A program made the position numbers and the translations under genes. Below, piece after piece: positions 6,078 to 10,293 of a DNA stretch of 10,293 nucleotides. The number at the start of each line of letters is the position of its first letter. Position 1 is the stretch's first letter. Source of the DNA: Lachnospiraceae bacterium. Lineage in GTDB: Bacteria > Bacillota > Clostridia > Lachnospirales > Lachnospiraceae. Location: positions 1 to 10,293 of the forward strand of contig CAAEHZ010000178.1 in NCBI GenBank assembly GCA_900755865.1, in the 5' to 3' direction. The notes under the pieces were generated by a model. That model made no database searches, had not been told where the DNA came from, and saw nothing but the letters and a program-made list of their open reading frames with translations.

Positions 6078-6305
6078 ATGACAATATATGATAAGTTATG
6101 GAAAACAATGAAGGAGAGGAATATTTCCCAATACAAGTTAATCAAAGACTACCACATAAGCACAGGGCAACTCGACAGGTTGCGAAAAAATGAAAATGTT
6201 AACAGTTATACACTGAACCAGTTATGTAAAATCCTAATTGCAGGCTTGAAGATATTGCAGAATATGTGGAAGATGAATAAGAAATTTTGTCTTATCTCAC
6301 AATAA
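6078..6305 (+). pseudogene. Small Cro/CI-type (XRE) transcriptional regulator, apparently frameshifted near its end
   Basis: The ATG at 6078 opens with MTIYDKLWKTMKERNISQYK, the start of a well-known family of compact helix-turn-helix regulators of about 65-70 residues. The recognition region is YHISTGQLDRLRKNENVN followed by LNQLCKIL. After L53 the frame reads IAGLKILQNMWKMNKKFC to a TAA at 6303-6305, which does not fit the family. One extra A at 6236/6237 would restore NCRLEDIAEYVEDE and a TAA at 6278-6280, giving a 67-residue protein with the acidic tail these regulators have. A one-base deletion, or a sequencing error, is therefore likely. The helix-turn-helix itself is intact, so the product could still bind DNA. 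The start is preceded by a weak AAAGG at a long spacing. It faces the small lipoprotein gene and may control that intergenic region. Confidence 0.7.
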
Positions 6306-6338
6306 AAGCCGTAGATGATTAAGAATCCTCTACAGCTT
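6306..6338. terminator. Hairpin between the regulator and the Fic unit
   Basis: Arms 6306-6320 and 6324-6338 pair over 15 positions with two mismatches (6310/6334, 6316/6328) around a 3-base loop. On the - strand it is followed by TTTTATT, a moderate T-run. It could end - strand transcription from the Fic gene, and possibly + strand transcription from the regulator. Confidence 0.55.
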
Positions 6339-6344
6339 ATTACA

Positions 6345-6580
6345 ATAAATGCGTGAACTCGGATTTTCTTTACTCCTGCTTTCTCCATTTGATGCTTCAT
6401 TTTGTGTTGTACCGCTTCCTGCACAATGGGGAAGATTCTTTCATTCTCCGGCATCCCATAATGACCGTCATTTCCAATTGTAAGACTTAATTCCGGGTAA
6501 AGGGCGTCAGCGGATTCCTCAAAACAAAAATGCGGCTCTGCGCCACAGGCAGCAGATACCGCACTTTTCTCACTATTCAA
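6345..6580 (-). pseudogene. Unrecognised protein fragment directly behind the Fic gene
   Basis: From 6580 downward a frame reads CGAEPHFCFEESADALYPEL, then SLTIGNDGHYGMPENERIFP and IVQEAVQHKMKHQMEKAGVK before KIRVHAF. The composition is that of a real soluble protein, but I do not recognise the family. The only start is a TTG at 6580 overlapping the Fic stop codon, with no good ribosome site. Past about 6345 the frame runs through the hairpin and antisense across the regulator to 6206, where it reads as hydrophobic nonsense. It may be a gene remnant that lost its 5' end, or a short coupled gene with a rare start. Confidence 0.35.
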
Positions 6581-7473
6581 CTTTCATATTCTATTCTGAA
6601 AAAATCCAGATAGGCTTTGTACTTGTCCTGTGCAGCAAGGCAGGTATCTGTCAGGTATCCCTTCTCCCGGTTCCATTCCTTTACCCCCCGGTAATAATAC
6701 AGCTTCAGCCTGTCCTCAATGATGAACGGTACAATATTGTGTTTCAGACATTCTTTGAACATAATCAGCCGTCCCACTCGTCCGTTGCCATCCTGAAAAG
6801 GATGTATTCTTTCAAATTTTACATGGAACTCTAAAATATCCTCCAGGGTTATGACTTCTTTTGCATTATATGCCGCCAGCAGTGCTTTCATTTTATCCGG
6901 CACTTCCTCCGGAAGAGCCGTTTCCATACCGCCGACTTCATTTGGCAGCTTCTTATACTCTCCGACTGCAAACCACTCTTTTCTGGAATCAGCCGTCCCA
7001 TTCTTTAAAACCAGGTGAAGCTCCCTGATAAACTTCTCGGTCAGAACCGCTTTTGCATTGTCAATAATCAAATCGATGCACCGAAAATGATTCGCTGTTT
7101 CAATCACATCATCCACATTAATGATTTCATTTTCCATTCCTATTGTATTCGTTTCAAAAATATATCTGGTCTGGTCATGGGTCAGCCGACTGCCTTCCAT
7201 GTGATTGGAATTATACGTCAATTCAATCTGTGTCTTGTGATAAATGCCACCCGGATATTTGCTTGCCTTCTGTTCTTTCATAATGTCCAGAAGGGTCGGC
7301 GGCTGCTTTTTCTTCTGATTGGAACGCTCCGGCTTTCCGGCATCCTCCGGAATCTTCCAGGTTTTCCCCGAAAGAACAGCTCCGGCTACGCGCCCATTGG
7401 CACAGTAGTTTCTCACACTCCGTTCCGATATACCCCATTTTTCTGCAATTTCTGAAACCGATAGATACCCCAT
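6577..7473 (-). CDS. Fic domain protein (predicted AMP-transferase) with N-terminal helix-turn-helix
   Basis: A 298-residue protein; the ATG at 7473 has GGAGGGAG 6 bases upstream. Residues 1-45 form a helix-turn-helix of excisionase/MerR type: YLSVSEIAEKWGISERSVRN, then GRVAGAVLSGKTWKIP. A lysine-rich linker (50-57) leads to the Fic part. The catalytic motif HPFQDGNGRVGR is complete at 224-235 (H224, F226, D228, N230, R235). An inhibitory-helix motif S-x3-E-G (S89-N-H-M-E93-G94) lies before the Fic core, as in class II self-inhibited Fic proteins. Fic enzymes transfer AMP, or less often other groups, from a nucleotide to hydroxyl side chains of target proteins; the target here is unknown. Because it carries its own DNA-binding domain and an inverted repeat at its promoter, self-repression is a reasonable inference. 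No separate antitoxin gene is seen. Confidence 0.92.
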   Translation of the reverse strand: MGYLSVSEIAEKWGISERSVRNYCANGRVAGAVLSGKTWKIPEDAGKPERSNQKKKQPPTLLDIMKEQKASKYPGGIYHKTQIELTYNSNHMEGSRLTHDQTRYIFETNTIGMENEIINVDDVIETANHFRCIDLIIDNAKAVLTEKFIRELHLVLKNGTADSRKEWFAVGEYKKLPNEVGGMETALPEEVPDKMKALLAAYNAKEVITLEDILEFHVKFERIHPFQDGNGRVGRLIMFKECLKHNIVPFIIEDRLKLYYYRGVKEWNREKGYLTDTCLAAQDKYKAYLDFFRIEYES

Positions 7474-7530
7474 ATGCTTCTCCCTCCGGGCTTCTTTTGG
7501 ATTCCTCTGTTCCTGCATTTAGAATACCAC

Positions 7531-7560
7531 ATTATCGGCAAAATATCTATTTGTTGTGAA
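7531..7560 (-). promoter_or_regulatory. Promoter of the Fic gene
   Basis: On the - strand TTCACA (7560-7555), an 18-base spacer, then GATAAT (7536-7531), each one base off consensus and about 58 bases before the start codon. One half of the 11-bp inverted repeat overlaps the -10 element. Confidence 0.5.
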
Positions 7561-7584
7561 ATATTTTTCATGTTTTTGCCGATA
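7533..7584. promoter_or_regulatory. Inverted repeat TATCGGCAAAA/TTTTGCCGATA flanking the Fic promoter
   Basis: The arms 7533-7543 and 7574-7584 are perfect 11-base complements separated by 30 bases. Their 41-base centre distance is close to four DNA turns, so both would face the same side. One arm covers the -10 element and the other lies upstream of the -35. This arrangement suits a repressor that loops or bridges; the Fic helix-turn-helix is the obvious candidate binder. The upstream arm begins 1 base after the EamA stop codon. Confidence 0.55.
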
Positions 7585-7585
7585 C

Positions 7586-7999
7586 TTACTTCTTCCTTTT
7601 CCTGATAAGAAACATCACAATGCCCGCGCCGCAGATAATCAGATACCCCAGAATACTGATAATATCCGGCACCTCTCCCAGAAAGATAATTCCGAGCAAA
7701 GCTGCAAATATAATCTGTGTATAATCATATACCGCCAGTTCACTCCGATAAGCGCCGGAAAGGTCGCAACATTGTCAAATCCCGGACGTAGAATAAGAAA
7801 CGCACCCAAAAATGCCGTTGGTTCCAAAAATGGAGCGGAAAAATATATATTTGCCGCTTTCCTTTGGAATTGAAAAGGGAATTTTCTGCCTTTTCATGGC
7901 GGCAAATGCAAAAAAGATTGCTACCAGATTCCGAAAGAAGTTTTTCTCAATCGCAGGTAAATCCCCCATAAGGTCAGAAAAGGATGCCGAAGCTCACTC
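7586..7999 (-). pseudogene. EamA/DMT-family transporter, decayed by internal deletions and frameshifts
   Basis: Three pieces of one transporter survive in the right order but in different frames. Piece A (about 7980-7810) reads MGDLPAIEKNFFRNLVAIFF and then KYIFFRSIFGTNGIFG, the second and third membrane regions of EamA proteins. Piece B (7827-7745) reads AFLGAFLILRPGFDNVATFP, the glycine-rich helix near the end of the first EamA repeat. Piece C (7756-7586) reads GAYRSELAVYDYTQIIFAAL, LGIIFLGEVP and the last helix, ending IRKRKK and TAA at 7586-7588. Intact members have about 290 residues; perhaps 130 are left. A and B join in a shared ATTTTTGG stretch around 7805-7812, and B and C join near 7745-7756. 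The N-terminus is lost in front of the 18-bp array. Confidence 0.8.
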
Positions 8000-8005
8000 C
8001 GACAC

Positions 8006-8185
8006 CCTTTCCCGTTATTCTTTGGTTCTTTCTTACCCTTTGGCTGTTCCCTGCCTTTTCGTTCTTCCTTATTTCTTGGGCTGTTCCTGCCCTTTCGTTC
8101 TTCCCTGCTCTTTGGCTCTTCCTTATCCCTGGGGCTGTTCCCTGCCCTTTTAGTCTTTCTTGTCCTTTTACTGTTCCTTACTCTT
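8006..8185 (-). repeat. 18-bp degenerate tandem array, about 10 units, anchored on the surface-protein stop codon
   Basis: Read on the - strand from 8185, contiguous 18-base units follow: AAGAGTAAGGAACAGTAA (8185-8168, the last six codons of the gene), AAGGACAAGAAAGACTAA, AAGGGCAGGGAACAGCCC, CAGGGATAAGGAAGAGCC, AAAGAGCAGGGAAGAACG, AAAGGGCAGGAACAGCCC, AAGAAATAAGGAAGAACG, AAAAGGCAGGGAACAGCC, AAAGGGTAAGAAAGAACC and a diverged tenth (8023-8006). There is no gap between units. The - strand is very purine-rich. Units 1 and 2 end in TAA and units 4, 7, 9 and 10 hold a TAA as third codon in the gene's frame. Confidence 0.85.
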
Positions 8186-10293
8186 TTTCCTTTTCAGCAG
8201 GAAGATTCCTCCCCCAATGCAAACTATGGCAAGAACGACGTGGCTTATCCACCAGCCCTCCCAGAGAGGATTCTGGTCCACATTCTGGGTGCTGTCACCT
8301 GATGCAGGAGCACCTTCCTCCTGTCCGGCACTCTCCGCCGGGGTTTTCCCAGAGTTTCCTGCCGGATTTACTGCCTCTTCACCGGTACCCATAACCGTAC
8401 TGCTGATTACAATGGTGTAATCCGAAGCATGGGTAAAGGTAAGGTCTGCATTTCCATCCTCTCCAATCTCTCCGGCACATATAAATTCCAGCGCACCGCT
8501 GTCCGGATTATAGTAGAACAGATTTGCGTAGTAACCGACATTCTTTTCCTCCAGGTTGACCGTCAGCGTTGCACTAAAGCCAAACTCGCCGCTGTATGCA
8601 AGGGTCAGGTTCACAGAATACTGTTCCCCTGTCACCTGATTGATGACATCCACAGGAATGTTTTTCCCGGCATCGCCTCCAAAAGTAACGCCAAAGTCGA
8701 TATCTCCCCTGATATCTGTTACATCCCTGCCATCTACTGTCCAGCAGATTCCATCTCCCATCTGGAATACTATCTGGACATCCTTTCCCTTCACCTGTTC
8801 AAAGAGGGTGGAAGGAACCGTTGTTGCACCGTTCATGTCGATTTCCACGATATCTCCTGCCGGTGTCTGTTCTAACTGTTTGGAAATCATCTGCCAGCCG
8901 GACTTTTCACTGTCTTCTGCCACAAAAGGCTCATTCTGGCTGCCGTCTGCCGCAGCGCCCTGGGCAGGCTTCTGCTCTGTACCGGAAATTTCTTCCAGCT
9001 TCGCAATCGCTCTGGTATAGGAAGCCCCGCATCTGCTGCAGGTGTAGGTCATCACACCCTCTTCCCTTGTTGTAGGACTTTTCGTCACTCTGGAGGTATA
9101 GCTGTGTCCAGGCGCCGGGAACTGTTCCGTGTAGCTGTCCCCGCAGGAACAACTGTAAGTACGGATTCCCTCTTCCGTGCAGGTAGCCTGTCTGGTAATC
9201 GCTGCACTGTAGCTGTGATTATGCTCTTCCTCCGGTAACTCAGGGATGACTTCTTCATAGCTGCTGTTACATCTGCTGCAGGTATAGGTGCGGATTCCGG
9301 TGCTGCCGGTTGTGGGCTCTTTCGTCACAACTCCCGTATAAGTATGTCCCAGGGCTGCCGTTGCCGTTCCTTCTGTCAGCTTCACACCGCAGTCCTTACA
9401 GTAAATATCTCCGCTGTAACCGGTATGCTCGCAGGTTGCGTCCACTACGTTTTTAATTTCAGTATTTTTATGTTCACAGGCAGAGCGGGTAATACTTACC
9501 TCTACGCTCTCTGTTTCATAGTTGCCCTTATCTGCGCCAGTATAAAGTGCAGTTGCCGTCACCGTCTTTTCCACCTCAAGAAGCGTATCCCTGTCTGCCT
9601 CCTGCCATGCCCAGTTCTCCGGAAGGGTGATTTCCCCTACCTTTGTTGTACTGTATGACACATTCATGGTTTTTCCCGGCATATTCGGCGCAGCCGCAGC
9701 CTTCCGTACAGAAACTGTCATTTCTGTTTCCACCCGGTCATAGTTTACGGTATCTGCCGGTGTGAATATCAGGACAAACTCCCTGCTGTCACTGTCTGCC
9801 ACCACAGGTTTTACAGCGGCATCCTTCCATGTGAAGGTTCCTTCTACTGCGATATCCTCCGAATCACTGTATTTTACCCTTCCACCGGTTAAGCCAGAAG
9901 CGCCAAGGCTCTCTCCGTAGGTGATTTCCTCCGCTGCAGGCTTCTCTGCAATCACAGGTACTGCCTTTGTCACCTCCACAGAAATGGTTCCCATTATCTG
10001 CTCATAGTTTTTGTCATCCTCCGGTGTAAACACTGCTGTATACCCCGTATTGTCCACAACGGGAACGATTCCCACGCTCTGCCAGCTCCATGTTCCGGCT
10101 AACAGCTTGCCCGCTGCGTCCGTTACCTTGCCCCCTGTCAGTTCACTGTCCGTAAGTGCCTTTTCGGGAGGGTAGCTTCTGCCCGCCACACCGGGTAATT
10201 CGACTGTCTGGGGTGTTGCCTTCTCCACTGTAATGATAAGCTGCCCTTCCAGCGTTGCATATTTCTCCGATTCGGGAGTGAACCTCCACTGTA
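8168..10293 (-). CDS. Large cell-surface protein with MBG-like repeats, cysteine-rich modules and C-terminal membrane anchor (5' end outside window)
   Basis: The frame is open to the window edge, so the N-terminus is missing; at least 707 residues are present. Order of parts: beta-sandwich repeats of about 88 residues (10293-9479), each ending in FTP-x5-NY-x8-V-x-V-x-KA, as in MBG/YDG-type repeats of Firmicute surface proteins; four cysteine modules (9478-8996); a 170-residue domain (about 8911-8390) that includes DFGVTFGGDAGKNIPVDVIN; a linker rich in G, S, E and P (8389-8258); and a single membrane span WWISHVVLAIVCIGGGIFLL with the basic tail KRKKSKEQ. No LPXTG motif precedes the span, so it is probably held by the membrane, not sortase. 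Likely role: adhesion to host glycans or matrix, by inference only. The last six codons seed the 18-bp array. Confidence 0.85.
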   Translation of the reverse strand, partial: QWRFTPESEKYATLEGQLIITVEKATPQTVELPGVAGRSYPPEKALTDSELTGGKVTDAAGKLLAGTWSWQSVGIVPVVDNTGYTAVFTPEDDKNYEQIMGTISVEVTKAVPVIAEKPAAEEITYGESLGASGLTGGRVKYSDSEDIAVEGTFTWKDAAVKPVVADSDSREFVLIFTPADTVNYDRVETEMTVSVRKAAAAPNMPGKTMNVSYSTTKVGEITLPENWAWQEADRDTLLEVEKTVTATALYTGADKGNYETESVEVSITRSACEHKNTEIKNVVDATCEHTGYSGDIYCKDCGVKLTEGTATAALGHTYTGVVTKEPTTGSTGIRTYTCSRCNSSYEEVIPELPEEEHNHSYSAAITRQATCTEEGIRTYSCSCGDSYTEQFPAPGHSYTSRVTKSPTTREEGVMTYTCSRCGASYTRAIAKLEEISGTEQKPAQGAAADGSQNEPFVAEDSEKSGWQMISKQLEQTPAGDIVEIDMNGATTVPSTLFEQVKGKDVQIVFQMGDGICWTVDGRDVTDIRGDIDFGVTFGGDAGKNIPVDVINQVTGEQYSVNLTLAYSGEFGFSATLTVNLEEKNVGYYANLFYYNPDSGALEFICAGEIGEDGNADLTFTHASDYTIVISSTVMGTGEEAVNPAGNSGKTPAESAGQEEGAPASGDSTQNVDQNPLWEGWWISHVVLAIVCIGGGIFLLKRKKSKEQ
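8996..9478 (-). repeat. Cysteine-rich modules in the surface protein (four CxxC/CxC pairs)
   Basis: Within the protein, a pattern GH(T/S)YT-x3-TK-x-PTT-x4-G-x2-TYTC-x2-C-x3-Y recurs. The cysteine pairs are CKDC, CSRC, CSC and CSRC, with extra single cysteines in front of the first and third. Two modules (around 9350-9265 and 9110-9020) are nearly alike at DNA level, for example catctgctgcaggt at both. The paired cysteines and nearby histidines could bind a metal or form disulfides outside the cell. Confidence 0.75.

Noticed and set aside
8195..8257. Sortase LPXTG anchor in the surface protein
   Set aside because: The membrane span and basic tail are present but no LPXTG-like motif is seen before them.
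7984..8394. Long + strand frame with repeating hydrophobic residues
   Set aside because: It is the complement of the 18-bp array and of the surface-protein gene end; there is no ribosome site or other support.

Overview
The window looks like chromosomal DNA from a gut Firmicute, most likely a member of the Lachnospiraceae. The support is moderate GC, AGGAGG-type ribosome binding sites, a carbohydrate-active locus of GH28 and DUF2264 type, and a large surface protein with MBG-like and cysteine-rich repeats typical of that family. There is no rRNA, tRNA, CRISPR array or insertion sequence. Species cannot be assigned from the sequence alone.

Layout. The left end (1-1520, + strand) holds the 3' part of a pectin-lyase-fold, GH28-like protein and a tightly following free methionine-(R)-sulfoxide reductase, closed by a long hairpin that overlaps the reductase stop codon. 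Converging on it (- strand) is a 689-residue DUF2264 protein, preceded by a 22-bp repeat array and, further upstream, a PAP2-family phosphatase. Between the phosphatase and the next gene, an SDR-family oxidoreductase, lie two overlapping C-terminal gene remnants, one of them from an HD-GYP protein. Next comes a divergent module: a 40-residue lipoprotein (- strand) with its own promoter and terminator, facing a small Cro/CI-type regulator (+ strand) that appears frameshifted. A Fic protein with an N-terminal helix-turn-helix follows (- strand), with an inverted-repeat promoter. Behind it is an EamA/DMT transporter pseudogene with internal deletions. The right end (8168 to the edge) is the C-terminal part of a large repeat-containing, membrane-anchored surface protein.

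The most unusual signal is structural. Two unrelated - strand genes, the DUF2264 gene and the surface-protein gene, are each followed by a degenerate tandem array whose first unit is the gene's own last codons plus the stop codon. The periods are 15 bp (7 units) and 18 bp (about 10 units), both whole numbers of codons. In the 15-bp array every unit keeps a stop codon in the same reading frame. A third array, of period 22 bp, carries a motif that contains GCGAAGC on the - strand. Together with several decayed genes, this suggests a genome with active short-repeat expansion and small deletions between genes.

Functionally, the GH28-like, DUF2264 and surface proteins fit polysaccharide use and life at the cell surface. 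The sulfoxide reductase and SDR are housekeeping or metabolic enzymes. The Fic protein and the lipoprotein/regulator pair look like self-regulated accessory modules.
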